Of a DNA stretch of 64,000 nucleotides, positions 1 through 9,136 are shown one piece after another. Every line of letters starts with the position of its first letter. Within the stretch, counting starts at the first letter, position 1. Both the position numbers and the translations under genes were made by a program. The notes beneath the pieces are model-generated. The model had not been told where the DNA came from. It worked only from the letters and a program-made list of their open reading frames with translations, and did no database searches. The stretch comes from an uncultured Cellulophaga sp. (GTDB taxonomy: Bacteria; Bacteroidota; Bacteroidia; Flavobacteriales; Flavobacteriaceae). The stretch spans positions 62,001-126,000 of the forward strand of contig CANLOV010000001.1 of assembly GCA_947492955.1 (NCBI GenBank), written 5' to 3'.

Positions 1-2784
1 CTTATAGATAAGCCTATAACTTTTCAAGGAGAAGTACCAGATAGTGGTACTTTTAATACTGCTGCTTGGGGAGCTACAGGAATTAAAACAACATTAGGAA
101 ATACTGCAGATTTCCAGATTCGTTCCAATAATGTAGTTTTTAAAAATATATCCTTAGTAAGAAAAGATCAAACCGATGGCCCCAATACATACGATATTCT
201 TATCGATGCTAGGCATAGTGATTATGGTGCAGCATCAAGATCTAAATACACAGGCTTAAAGTTTGAAAATGTGGTGCTAGCCCAGGCAGGTTACCTTTTT
301 CATGCGGGTAATGGGGTAGAGGTTTCCATGACTAATGTATCTTTTACCGATTTCCGTAGAATAGGGTATTGGGTAGATCGTAGAGGTAGAGTTAATAATA
401 CAGGAAAAGCAGACTTTACAAATTGTATTTTTAAACTGAAAGAAGAGACAAATACTTTTAAACATTCATTTGATTTTAGAGCCATTTCTTTTGACGCTGG
501 TAACACAGAATATCCTATAGTTTTAAATCTTAATAATTCAACAGTTACAAACAGTAGGTTTGAGCATACAGGAATTGCTTTGTCTCGCTGTCATAACATG
601 ACTGTTGAAGGGTCTACTTTTTATGATAGAGAAGGTATCGTAGACCAAATGCACATAGAAGAATTTTCATATAATGTTAACGTTAATAATAATATTTTTG
701 ATTGTGGAGGTCCTAATGCAAATCTTAGAACCAAAATATTTGTTATTGATAGAGAATTGCAATTAAGTAGAGATATAACAATAGATGGAAATACGATTTT
801 AAATGATTATAACTTTTTTATATCTTCTTATTCGGTTGAAAATATAACTATTACAAATAACGATTTTACAAATGCAAGTGCAGCAAATGATAATTCTATA
901 AATTTATCATTTTATGAAACAAGTGTTTCAGAGCCTATACCATCATCTTCTAGATTTCCGTCTAAAAATGTAACAATTAAAGGAAATAAGGGTTTAGATT
1001 TAGCTAAAAACAAGAATTTAAGTTTATTATACTTAAACGATAATGCAAAAGATAATTTTGATATCACAGATTATCAGGGGCGTAGAACATTTATAAAAAT
1101 AGATGAGCCTACACCTATTGTTAAAGAAGGTGTTTATCATATTATAAATAAGCAAACAGGAGAAAAACTTTCCGTTTCAGGAAATTCTTTAACAACGGCA
1201 CAGGGTTCAGCTGATGCTACAAAATGGAATGTTATTTGGAATTCGCCATATACTTTTTTTATTCAGAATGTAGCAAACTCAAATTACTTAGAAACAGATG
1301 CAGGTTATACAGAGAACGATTTGTTAAACCAAGGAAATAATGGAACTAAAAAGGATGGAGATATAGTGCCTTATGCAAGTAATGCGTATAGTACAACAAA
1401 TGAAAAGCCATTTTGGGCTTTTGTTCCTGTAGGTTCTAGTTATGAAATTTTTGCAGGCGGAAATGAAAAGCAATCTGCAATAGCTACAAGTGGCTCTAAT
1501 GTAAATTTAGTATACGGTAAAGTATTTAATGCAGATGGTACAAGAAGCCCAAAACCATTAGGGAATAATGCAAAATGGGAATTTGTAGAAGTTTCTGGAA
1601 CAACGCCTCCTATAACATCTGGGCAAACACCTTTTGGAGGTACGGCAAGAGCAATACCAGGTGCTATTAATTCTGTTGATTTTGATAATGGTGGTGAAGG
1701 TGTAGCGTATCATGATACTTCATCTGGGAATAGAGGGTCAGGGCCTCGCCAAAATACTAATGTAGATACAGAAAATAGAGTAGCTGCTGGCAATGTAGGA
1801 TGGATAGCTAAAAATGAGTGGTTAGAGTATACAGTTAATGTTGGCACAAGCGGAACATATACAATAGATGTACAGGTTGCATCTGCAGGAAATAATGGAG
1901 CTTTTCATATAGAATTTGGAGGAACAGATGTTACAGGAATACAAACAGTTAGTTCTACTGGCAACTGGGGTAATTTTGTAAATAAAACGATTACAAATGT
2001 TTCATTAGCAGCAGGAGAACAAGTAATGAGAGTGTATATGGATGGTGGTAGTTTTAATTTAGGAACTATGAATTTTACTGCAACAAGTTCTAATACTAAT
2101 AATACATCTATATCCGGACTTACAATAGAGGCAGAAACATTTAATGCAACAGGTGGAACATTTAATGATGCTTCTGCAGGAGGTCCAGGACTTGGAGCTA
2201 ATAATAATGGGTCTGCTATTAATTATGTTAATGCAGGAGATTGGGTAGAGTATGTTGTTACCATACCAGAAGCAGGAGCTTATGAAATAGAATATTTAAT
2301 AGGAGCACCACAAAATGGTTCTCAAATAGATTTTAGTGTTAGCGGTACCTTTTTTAACTCTACAAATGTACCAAGTACAGGAGGTTTTGATAGTTACCAA
2401 ACACTAAAAGCAATACAAACAGCAACTTTTACGGCTGGGACTCATTTAATAAGGTTAACAGCTGGTGGTAATACATGGGCTTGGAATTTAGATAAAATTA
2501 CTTTAAAAAAAGTAACAGGAACTAATCTTAAGATTTCTTTAGATGATATATTATTAGAAAAAGAAGTAAGATTATACCCAAATCCAGTGCAAAGCGAATT
2601 ACATTTTCAGAATGTAGAAGGTTATCACAGTGTAAATATCTATAACTTAGTTGGAGTACAAGTTTTATCTAAAAAACTAGAAGCAAATTATTTAAACTTA
2701 AGTAATTTAATAGATGGTATTTATATGTTAGAGTTAATTAGTGACACTAAAACAGAAATGAAAAAAGTAGTAGTGAGACACTAA
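1..2784 (+). CDS. Secreted parallel beta-helix enzyme with ricin-like and CBM6 modules and T9SS sorting domain (5' partial)
   Basis: The reading frame is open from base 1, so the start lies upstream; an internal GTG at 271 is not the true start. The first ~350 visible residues are Asn- and Val-rich repeats of the right-handed beta-helix type found in polysaccharide lyases (chondroitinase B/alginate lyase fold) and some carrageenases. A ricin-type beta-trefoil follows (about visible residues 370-530, 'YHIINKQTGEKLS'). Next come a CBM6-like module (540-690, 'NVGWIAKNEWLEYTV'), a second CBM6-like module (700-837, 'AGDWVEYVV') and a T9SS type A sorting domain ('RLYPNPVQSELHF' to the end). The protein is probably exported and surface-anchored or released. 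The catalytic family cannot be fixed because the N-terminus is missing. The CBM and sorting modules are nearly shared with the agarase downstream, which suggests a red-algal galactan substrate; that is inference. Confidence 0.85.
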   Translation, partial: LIDKPITFQGEVPDSGTFNTAAWGATGIKTTLGNTADFQIRSNNVVFKNISLVRKDQTDGPNTYDILIDARHSDYGAASRSKYTGLKFENVVLAQAGYLFHAGNGVEVSMTNVSFTDFRRIGYWVDRRGRVNNTGKADFTNCIFKLKEETNTFKHSFDFRAISFDAGNTEYPIVLNLNNSTVTNSRFEHTGIALSRCHNMTVEGSTFYDREGIVDQMHIEEFSYNVNVNNNIFDCGGPNANLRTKIFVIDRELQLSRDITIDGNTILNDYNFFISSYSVENITITNNDFTNASAANDNSINLSFYETSVSEPIPSSSRFPSKNVTIKGNKGLDLAKNKNLSLLYLNDNAKDNFDITDYQGRRTFIKIDEPTPIVKEGVYHIINKQTGEKLSVSGNSLTTAQGSADATKWNVIWNSPYTFFIQNVANSNYLETDAGYTENDLLNQGNNGTKKDGDIVPYASNAYSTTNEKPFWAFVPVGSSYEIFAGGNEKQSAIATSGSNVNLVYGKVFNADGTRSPKPLGNNAKWEFVEVSGTTPPITSGQTPFGGTARAIPGAINSVDFDNGGEGVAYHDTSSGNRGSGPRQNTNVDTENRVAAGNVGWIAKNEWLEYTVNVGTSGTYTIDVQVASAGNNGAFHIEFGGTDVTGIQTVSSTGNWGNFVNKTITNVSLAAGEQVMRVYMDGGSFNLGTMNFTATSSNTNNTSISGLTIEAETFNATGGTFNDASAGGPGLGANNNGSAINYVNAGDWVEYVVTIPEAGAYEIEYLIGAPQNGSQIDFSVSGTFFNSTNVPSTGGFDSYQTLKAIQTATFTAGTHLIRLTAGGNTWAWNLDKITLKKVTGTNLKISLDDILLEKEVRLYPNPVQSELHFQNVEGYHSVNIYNLVGVQVLSKKLEANYLNLSNLIDGIYMLELISDTKTEMKKVVVRH

Positions 2785-2827
2785 GGTTAAAATAACCCCA
2801 AATCTTATTATAAACATAAGGTTAAAT

Positions 2828-2866
2828 AAAACCTGTAAAATTTATTTTTACAGGTTTTTGTTTTTT
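2828..2866 (+). terminator. Rho-independent terminator after the beta-helix gene
   Basis: A 13-bp stem built from AAAACCTGTAAAA and its complement, with a loop of about five bases, is followed by a T-rich run. It lies 44 bp past the stop codon. Bases 2867-3070 hold no gene and should contain the promoter of the agarase gene. Confidence 0.8.
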
Positions 2867-3070
2867 AATAATGCCTTAAGAGTTTAATGTAAGTTAATTG
2901 TGAGTTTTTCTAAACTCCCTATAGTAGCATTAATTCTAGGAAGTCTACTTGACAAAATATGAACAATTAAGAATTCGTTAACAAATAAGCAATATTATTA
3001 ACTAATTGTTATTTTATTTGTTACAATATTGACAATTTAACAACTAAATATTAACCCCTTAACTAAATTT

Positions 3071-5707
3071 ATGAGAATTAAAATTACTACACTACAAGGC
3101 TTGTTGACAGCCTTATTGTTGAATTTTTCATTAGCTATGAATGCTCAATATGAATGGTCAAATATAACAGTGCCCGCTAATGCAGGATCAGGTAATTCGT
3201 GGAACTTAGTTGAATCATTATCCGATGATTTTAGTTATAGTTCTTCTTTTGGATCAGGAGGCTATGCAAATAGGTCAAATTTTGGTTCTAATAATCAATG
3301 GTATAATTTTTACCATAACGCATGGGATGGACCAGGATACACTTATTGGAACACCTCTAATGTATCTGTAGATGGTGATAACTTAGTTATTACAGCAGGG
3401 CATACAGCACAAAACTCTAAAGGAGGTCCCTATGGAGTAGCTTCGGGTTGCGTAACCTCAAATAGTAAAGTTACTTATCCTGTATATGTAGAATCTTCAG
3501 TTAGTGTTGCCAACATTTCATTGGCTTCATGTTTTTGGTTACTAAGCCCAGATGATACAGAAGAGATTGATATTATTGAAAACTATGGTGGAGTAGACTT
3601 TTTTGAGAACTTTACTCATATTAGTCATCATTCATTCGTTAGAGCTCCTTTTACCGACTACCAACCAAGAGATTGGAATAGTTGGCATAAAATTGATGAG
3701 ATTACTAATGCAGGAGGATGGGGTGAGTTCTGCTGGAATGGTGGAAATAGACGTTATATGAGAATGGGTGTAAATTGGATAGGTCCAAAACATTGGGAAT
3801 ACTATATTAATGGAGATTTAGTACGTGTAATGTATTATAATGCTATGGCATCTAAAGTAGGGAATAGTTGGGAATACACTTATTACAATTCTACGTTTCA
3901 AGATACTAATGGATATTATTTTCCAACGAATGGGGCTGACGGGTACTCGTTAGTAACAACCCATGCTACTGAAAATAGTTATAATTTTAGCACACTAGAG
4001 GCAGCAAGTAACGCATCTAATGGTTTCAGTGTTATTGATACAGGATGGTTTCAAGGTGGAGATGATGATGACGTAGATGAAAATGGAGTTACGCAAGAAG
4101 CAAAAGGCTTTACAAAGAGTTTAGATATTATAATTAATATAGAATCTCAAACTTGGTTACAAAGTGCTACTCCTTCGCAAGCAGATCTTAATGATCAAAC
4201 AAGAAATAAAATGTTAGTGGATTGGGTAAGAGTATATAAACCAGTAAGCGGAGGAGGAAATACCAATGTTGCAGTAACAGGAGTTAATTTAACACCAGCA
4301 ACATTATCATTAAATGTTGGGGCAACAGGAAATTTAACAGGAGCAGTTGTTCCTTCTAATGCAACAGATAAAACGATGACTTTTAGTTCTAATAATACAT
4401 CGGTAGCTACTGTAAATCAAAGTGGAGTAGTAACAGCAGTAGCAGCTGGTACGGCGGTAATTACAGCTAGCACTACAGATGGTGGTAAAACAGATACTTC
4501 TACTATTACTGTAACTGGTGGAGGCTCAAACTCACCAGCTAATGGGCAAACACCTTTTGGAGGTACAGCCAGAGCAATACCAGGTGTTATTAATTCTGTT
4601 GACTTTGATAATGGAGGAGAAGGAGTAGCTTACCATGATACTACATCTGGTAATACGGGTCCTGGTGCACGCCAAAACACTAATGTAGATACAGAAAATA
4701 GAGTAGCAGCTGGTAATGTAGGGTGGATAGCAACTGGAGAATGGTTAGAATATACCGTAAATGTAGCTACAGCAGGAATCTATAATATTAATGTTCAGGT
4801 AGCTTCTACAAATAATAATGGAGCTTTTCATATAGAATTTAATGGAGTAAATGTAACAGGAAATCAATCAGTAAGTTCAACAGGAAACTGGGGAACATTT
4901 CAAGATACAACTATTTCAAATGTGTCACTTGCTGCTGGGCAACAAGTAATGAGAGTCTTTATGGATGGTGGTAGTTTTAACTTGGGTTCAATGAGCTTTA
5001 CAGCTAATGGAGGAAGTACAGGAGGAGGAAATTCTACTGTAGCAATAGAAGCAGAAAGTTTTAGCAGAACAGGCGGTACATTTAATGATGGTTTTGTACC
5101 GTTAGGAGTTAATAAAACAAATACAACTATTAATTATGTAAATACTGGTGACTGGGCAGAATATGCTATTACTATCCCTGAAGACGGAGCTTACGAAATA
5201 ACATACTCTATTTCTTCTCCAATTACAGGTTCTACTATTGGTTTTGGTATAGGAACAAATATTTGGAATACTACAATAGTACCAAATAATGGTAATTGGG
5301 ATAGCTATCAGGATTTAAAAGCGAGTGCAACAGCTAACTTTACCGCTGGGAATCATATAATTCGCTTAACTGCAGGAGCTAAAAATTGGACTTGGAACCT
5401 AGATAAGTTTACATTAAAAAGGATTTCTGCTATGAATTTAAAAGTTGCTCTAGATTTGGATAATGTACTAGGAAATTTAGATGAAGAGTTGCGTATATAT
5501 CCAAACCCAGTGCAAAGCGAATTACATTTTCAGAATGTAGCAGGTTATCACACTGCTAATATATATAACTTAGTTGGTGTACAAGTTTTATCTAAAAAGC
5601 TAGAGGCAAATTATTTAAACTTAAGTAATTTAACAGATGGTATTTATATGTTAGAGTTAATTAGTGATACTAAAACAGAAATGAAAAAAATAGTAGTAAA
5701 ACACTAG
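3071..5707 (+). CDS. Secreted GH16 beta-agarase (or porphyranase) with Big2, two CBM6-like modules and T9SS sorting domain
   Basis: Endo-acting hydrolase of red-algal galactans. Signal peptide about residues 1-25 (ends 'AMNAQ'). The GH16 domain (about 27-395) carries the beta-bulge catalytic motif E-I-D-I-I-E (nucleophile E165, D167, acid/base E170) in 'SPDDTEEIDIIENYGG', plus 'ISHHSFVRAPFTDYQPRD', typical of GH16 agarases. An acidic DDDDVDE stretch, possibly calcium-binding, lies near 340. A Big2 Ig-like domain follows (about 398-487, 'VTGVNLTPATLSLNVGATG'), then CBM6-like modules (492-647 and 656-787) and a T9SS type A sorting domain (about 804-878). The export route is Sec and then T9SS. 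Agarase and porphyranase subfamilies cannot be separated by eye. It is a single gene with its own terminator and likely belongs functionally with the upstream beta-helix enzyme and the GH117-type gene at 9754-10983. Confidence 0.88.
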   Translation: MRIKITTLQGLLTALLLNFSLAMNAQYEWSNITVPANAGSGNSWNLVESLSDDFSYSSSFGSGGYANRSNFGSNNQWYNFYHNAWDGPGYTYWNTSNVSVDGDNLVITAGHTAQNSKGGPYGVASGCVTSNSKVTYPVYVESSVSVANISLASCFWLLSPDDTEEIDIIENYGGVDFFENFTHISHHSFVRAPFTDYQPRDWNSWHKIDEITNAGGWGEFCWNGGNRRYMRMGVNWIGPKHWEYYINGDLVRVMYYNAMASKVGNSWEYTYYNSTFQDTNGYYFPTNGADGYSLVTTHATENSYNFSTLEAASNASNGFSVIDTGWFQGGDDDDVDENGVTQEAKGFTKSLDIIINIESQTWLQSATPSQADLNDQTRNKMLVDWVRVYKPVSGGGNTNVAVTGVNLTPATLSLNVGATGNLTGAVVPSNATDKTMTFSSNNTSVATVNQSGVVTAVAAGTAVITASTTDGGKTDTSTITVTGGGSNSPANGQTPFGGTARAIPGVINSVDFDNGGEGVAYHDTTSGNTGPGARQNTNVDTENRVAAGNVGWIATGEWLEYTVNVATAGIYNINVQVASTNNNGAFHIEFNGVNVTGNQSVSSTGNWGTFQDTTISNVSLAAGQQVMRVFMDGGSFNLGSMSFTANGGSTGGGNSTVAIEAESFSRTGGTFNDGFVPLGVNKTNTTINYVNTGDWAEYAITIPEDGAYEITYSISSPITGSTIGFGIGTNIWNTTIVPNNGNWDSYQDLKASATANFTAGNHIIRLTAGAKNWTWNLDKFTLKRISAMNLKVALDLDNVLGNLDEELRIYPNPVQSELHFQNVAGYHTANIYNLVGVQVLSKKLEANYLNLSNLTDGIYMLELISDTKTEMKKIVVKH

Positions 5708-5732
5708 GGTAAAATAATCTCAAGGTAAAACT

Positions 5733-5767
5733 AAGCCTGTAAAATTTATTTTTTACAGGCTTTTTTA
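5733..5767. terminator. Bidirectional terminator between convergent genes
   Basis: The stem AGCCTGTAAAA / TTTTACAGGCT is followed by a T-run. It nearly repeats the stem at 2828-2859 and overlaps the stop codon of the minus-strand SnoaL-like gene. Confidence 0.75.
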
Positions 5768-6193
5768 CTGCTGTATTTTACAGCCATTTTTAGTTGTTTT
5801 AAGTTGGTTTTCTATAGCATTCCCGTCTATTAAAGCCCAATGCGCTATAATTTTTCTATTTTTAAGTTTAAAGCAACGATAACCAACAACCGAAATATTT
5901 TGGTAAGTAGGTTCTATATTTCGCCACATACCTATATGCTTTAAATTCAGTTTTATTTTTATAATTACATCGTTATTTTCCGACACTATTGTTTCTATAA
6001 TAGTTGTGTGTTCAAACGATTTTCCAGTACCAGTAATCCACTGTTGCATTCCTGTTTTATTGGGAGCTAAGTTGGGAGGTAGAGAATGATCTATATAATC
6101 ATTAGAGATATAGGTATCTATTTTTTCAAAGAGATTTTTATTCCATATATCTTCAATAAAATTATTTACAATAGAGCTGTTACTGGTATTCAT
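5765..6193 (-). CDS. SnoaL-like / NTF2-fold protein
   Basis: A 142-residue protein with the SnoaL-like polyketide-cyclase/NTF2 pattern: N-terminal helix 'FIEDIWNKNLFEKIDTY', 'NDYIDHSLPP', a central WI..T segment, 'HIGMWRNIEPT' and 'RKIIAHWALIDG'. Members are small cone-shaped enzymes or binding proteins; the substrate here is unknown. There is no signal peptide, so it is cytoplasmic. It is the last gene of a tight minus-strand operon (7 bp after the alpha/beta hydrolase) under the MarR-type regulator at 7477-7902. Confidence 0.7.
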   Translation of the reverse strand: MNTSNSSIVNNFIEDIWNKNLFEKIDTYISNDYIDHSLPPNLAPNKTGMQQWITGTGKSFEHTTIIETIVSENNDVIIKIKLNLKHIGMWRNIEPTYQNISVVGYRCFKLKNRKIIAHWALIDGNAIENQLKTTKNGCKIQQ

Positions 6194-6200
6194 AAGAAGC

Positions 6201-6986
6201 TTACTTTTTTAGAATCTCTTGTTTTATTTTTTGCTCAATCTCATTTTTGTGTTCGGATAACAGAAAATGACCCGCATTTTTAAAAGAGTTTAAATGAACG
6301 TCTACATTGTTTTGTTTTGCCTTGCTTGTAAAATTGGTGATAGTAGTATAATTTACATATTCATCGTTTGTTCCACTATAAAGAAAAAGCTGAGTCTTTA
6401 AGTTTTTAATATGCTCACTTGGAGATATTTTTACCATATCTTCAATACTCATATTGGTGCTTTTTAACATTTCATCTTCTATTAAAGATACAGGAGACGC
6501 AATTGCAAATATTTTTTTTGCTAACGGTACAGATTTGTCTTTGCTAAGTTGGGACATCATTGCTAAATGGCCTCCTGCAGAATAGCCAATAATAAATAAA
6601 TTGGATAGGTCTAAGTTTAATTTGTCTTTGCTTATTTTTAAATATTTTAAAGCATCTATTGCATCCTCAACACAATCTACAGGCGTTTTTGTTTTAAAAT
6701 CTGCTAACCTATATTCTACACTAATTGCAGTGTAGCCTAATAAGGCATACTCTTTAGCTTTTTCGTTAAAAAAAACTGGCGAACCAGAAAACCATCCACC
6801 AGGATGAAAAAAAACAACCACTGGTTTTTTTTCTTTTTTTTCCGATGAGAAGAAATGTAGGTTTAAAATATTACCGCCTACTTTTTTATAGGCGATAATA
6901 TCTTTGGTTATAGATTTACTTAGTTTTGAGCCACAACTAAAAACAGATATAAAAAATATAACAAGTAAAATAGCTGGCTTGCTCAT
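6201..6986 (-). CDS. Alpha/beta hydrolase lipoprotein (esterase/lipase-like)
   Basis: A serine hydrolase of 261 residues. Signal peptide and lipobox 'FISVFSCGSK' predict a lipoprotein. It has an oxyanion-hole motif of the HGG type ('FFHPGGWFSGSP'), the nucleophile elbow G-Y-S-A-G-G, a late Asp ('YSGTNDEYVNY') and a catalytic His ('NAGHFLLSEH'). This is the carboxylesterase/hormone-sensitive-lipase or prolyl-oligopeptidase-like group; the substrate is unknown. It is 4 bp from the NTF2-like gene before it and 7 bp from the SnoaL-like gene after it, so all three are co-transcribed. Confidence 0.8.
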   Translation of the reverse strand: MSKPAILLVIFFISVFSCGSKLSKSITKDIIAYKKVGGNILNLHFFSSEKKEKKPVVVFFHPGGWFSGSPVFFNEKAKEYALLGYTAISVEYRLADFKTKTPVDCVEDAIDALKYLKISKDKLNLDLSNLFIIGYSAGGHLAMMSQLSKDKSVPLAKKIFAIASPVSLIEDEMLKSTNMSIEDMVKISPSEHIKNLKTQLFLYSGTNDEYVNYTTITNFTSKAKQNNVDVHLNSFKNAGHFLLSEHKNEIEQKIKQEILKK

Positions 6987-6990
6987 AAAT

Positions 6991-7419
6991 TTATGGTATT
7001 AGCGTTACGTAATCCTGAATTATTTGCCACTTACCTTTAGTTTTTATAAGTGAATAAAAATTCTTTAACGTAGGCTTTCCTGGACTAGTTAATGTAACTT
7101 TTACAGAAGCCATATGGTCACCAATAAACTGAATGTCTTCGTAAGAAGCAGTTCTTGTATAACCTCCAAATTTTTTAGTATCTATAAAAGAAATGTAAGT
7201 GGCTTTATCTAGAATAGATGCAGCGTCTTTTTTACCATCATATAGTGTTACTCTAAAATTATGATGTAAATAAGGTTTTAATTTTTTTACATCATTAGTA
7301 TCTCCTGCGACTAAGTATTCTGTTAATGCAGATTTTACATCGTCTACATTAGCGTTTTGAGAGTTAGATTTACAAGAGAATAATACGATTGTTAAAAGGG
7401 CTAAAAATTGTGTTTTCAT
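6991..7419 (-). CDS. Exported NTF2-fold (lumazine-binding-like) lipoprotein
   Basis: 142 residues with a lipoprotein signal ('TIVLFSCKSN') and an NTF2-like domain of the 'putative lumazine-binding' type: 'LKPYLHHNFRVTLYDGK', a central LDKATYISFID segment, and a C-terminal 'YSLIKTKGKWQIIQDYV'. It probably folds as a small periplasmic or outer-membrane-anchored alpha+beta cone; no catalytic residues can be assigned. It is the first structural gene of the operon and has a copy of the putative MarR operator 30 bp before its start. Confidence 0.65.
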   Translation of the reverse strand: MKTQFLALLTIVLFSCKSNSQNANVDDVKSALTEYLVAGDTNDVKKLKPYLHHNFRVTLYDGKKDAASILDKATYISFIDTKKFGGYTRTASYEDIQFIGDHMASVKVTLTSPGKPTLKNFYSLIKTKGKWQIIQDYVTLIP

Positions 7420-7448
7420 AATATTTAAATTTAATAGATTACTTATGG

Positions 7449-7463
7449 TTAGCTAAGCAACTA
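7449..7463. promoter_or_regulatory. Putative MarR operator copy before the hydrolase operon
   Basis: TTAGCTAAGCAACTA differs at one base from the 15-mer at 7925-7939 upstream of the MarR gene itself. A copy both before the regulator and before the next gene fits autoregulation and operon control. This is inferred from sequence only. Confidence 0.55.
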
Positions 7464-7476
7464 ATAGGTTAAAAAA

Positions 7477-7902
7477 TTAGTCGCTTAATTTATTTCGAAT
7501 TTTTTTTAAAATACTTTCAATACTTTCAGTTTCTTTTTTGGATAGTTCGCTTAAGCCTGTTAAACGAATTTCTTCTATAATAGGGTATAATTTTTTAATT
7601 AAATCTTCTCCTTTTTTTGAAATAGACAATTCAACATTTCTAGAATCTGTTGCTGAGGTTGTTTTTATAATAAACTCTTTTTTGTTTAATTGGTTTACCA
7701 TTCTAGAAATAGTAGGCTTATCTTTTACTAGTTTTTCTCCAATAGATATTTGATTAATGGCTTCATTTTCATTTATAATGTTTAATACGAGCCACTGTTC
7801 TATAGTAATATCTATACCATGCTGTTTAAGTACATTTTGTCCGTACTGCCTAATTTTCCGGGCTGTAAGTTCTATTTGGAAATAGATATTATTATGAATC
7901 AT
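7477..7902 (-). CDS. MarR-family transcriptional regulator
   Basis: 141 residues with a MarR-type winged helix: dimerisation helix at the N-terminus, recognition region 'KPTISRMVNQLNKKEFI' and wing 'TTSATDSRNVELSISKKGED'. MarR proteins are dimeric repressors released by small ligands or oxidation. It lies 57 bp upstream of the NTF2/hydrolase/SnoaL genes in the same direction, and matching candidate operators lie before both it and that operon. The ligand is unknown. Confidence 0.85.
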   Translation of the reverse strand: MIHNNIYFQIELTARKIRQYGQNVLKQHGIDITIEQWLVLNIINENEAINQISIGEKLVKDKPTISRMVNQLNKKEFIIKTTSATDSRNVELSISKKGEDLIKKLYPIIEEIRLTGLSELSKKETESIESILKKIRNKLSD

Positions 7903-7918
7903 AATACAAACTTATTAA

Positions 7919-7996
7919 AAATAGTTAGCTAAACAACTATTTTTTAATATTTTTAATTTTCTCATTAAAATTTATCGCTTGTTTAGCAACCTATGG
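7919..7996. promoter_or_regulatory. Putative MarR operator region (palindrome plus half-match)
   Basis: ATAGTTAGCTAAACAACTAT (7921-7940) has ATAGTT/AACTAT arms around an 8-bp centre and sits about 20 bp before the MarR start codon. A related sequence, GTTTAGCAAC, lies in inverted orientation at 7981-7990. Together with 7449-7463 this makes three related sites around one regulator. Confidence 0.6.
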
Positions 7997-8040
7997 GCCT
8001 TACAAGAGTAAAGAATATGGAATTATTAAAACTTTTTTCT

Positions 8041-8934
8041 CTAGAATAAAGCTTTTTGCTTTTGATTTAAAGAATCGATTTTTCTTATTTTAATATCCTT
8101 AAAAAATATTTCGGCAGCTTCACTTTGTAACTGAATTTTTCCTTGTATTAAAGGAATGTTTTTACCATCCTCATCTATATATCTAGAATTCTTTAATATC
8201 ATTACCACTTCACCATTTACAACATGTAAACTTTTGCCTTCAAAACAATATAAATCTAGTGTGTTCCATTCATCATGAGGTTTTTCATAATTACTACTTC
8301 GTAGGCAATAATTTCTATACGGACTTCCCATGCCCATAGGTAAAAAGTCCTGAGACTCATGTGCTAAAGGGTCTAAAACAGATTCTGGTTTGTAGGCTCT
8401 AATATCTATTGCTGAGTTAGCTTGGCTCCAGAAGTCTCCCGTATGCCCTTCCATAATCTGAAATTCTTGTGATAGCATCCATGATCTCCAATATTCTGCA
8501 CCCATAGGTCCAATAGAATGGTATAAAATTCCAGAATCTTTAAGTAAATTTTTTCTGTAAGCCCATTTTTTATTTCCCCATTTGTATTTTAACTGAAAAT
8601 GATAATTTTTATATTCTTCCTTAGTAATTAAACAGCCATAATACTCTCCACTATTTTTAATTATAGTTGTGTCTCCTTCTTTAAATGTTGTAAAAACATT
8701 ATAAGAAGATTTGTTTAACCCTATAGGCTCTATTAATTCCCCTTGCTCATTTTTAGGTTGCGTTCCATTATACCCAGGTTGGTGTTTATAACTTAAATAG
8801 GAATCCCATTTAGATAATTTAGCATCAATTAGTTCTTCCCAATCGTATTGTTCCTCTATATTTTGTTCTTTTTTAACTTCAGAACAAGAAGCGATAAGAA
8901 AAAGAAGAGAAAAAGCTATTTTATTAATATTCAT
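8041..8934 (-). CDS. DUF1080 (3-keto-disaccharide hydrolase-like) lipoprotein
   Basis: 297 residues with lipobox 'LFLIASCSE' and a concanavalin-like DUF1080 domain: 'NYHFQLKYKWG', 'DSGILYHSIGPMGAEYW', 'SQEFQIMEGHTGDFW' and 'GKIQLQSEAAEIFFKDI'. The family contains sugar-binding and 3-keto-glycoside hydrolase proteins linked to carbohydrate use. A paralogue lies at 53102-53962 with the same block order and shared 'SEAAE' and 'EWNTL' motifs. It is a single gene in the agar/galactan region. Confidence 0.8.
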   Translation of the reverse strand: MNINKIAFSLLFLIASCSEVKKEQNIEEQYDWEELIDAKLSKWDSYLSYKHQPGYNGTQPKNEQGELIEPIGLNKSSYNVFTTFKEGDTTIIKNSGEYYGCLITKEEYKNYHFQLKYKWGNKKWAYRKNLLKDSGILYHSIGPMGAEYWRSWMLSQEFQIMEGHTGDFWSQANSAIDIRAYKPESVLDPLAHESQDFLPMGMGSPYRNYCLRSSNYEKPHDEWNTLDLYCFEGKSLHVVNGEVVMILKNSRYIDEDGKNIPLIQGKIQLQSEAAEIFFKDIKIRKIDSLNQKQKALF

Positions 8935-9136
8935 TATAATATAGATTATATTACTTTCTGTTTTTATTTGATTAAGATACTACTATAGTAGGTATAAATA
9001 AATTGTTTAGTTTATTTAATCTATTATTAAAAATAAGAAAGGATTTATGAAAAACAAATACTCATATATTTTCTGTTCTTTATTATTTTGTGGTTTATTA
9101 CAAATTATCATAGTTTAGTGCAAACTAAAATTTATT

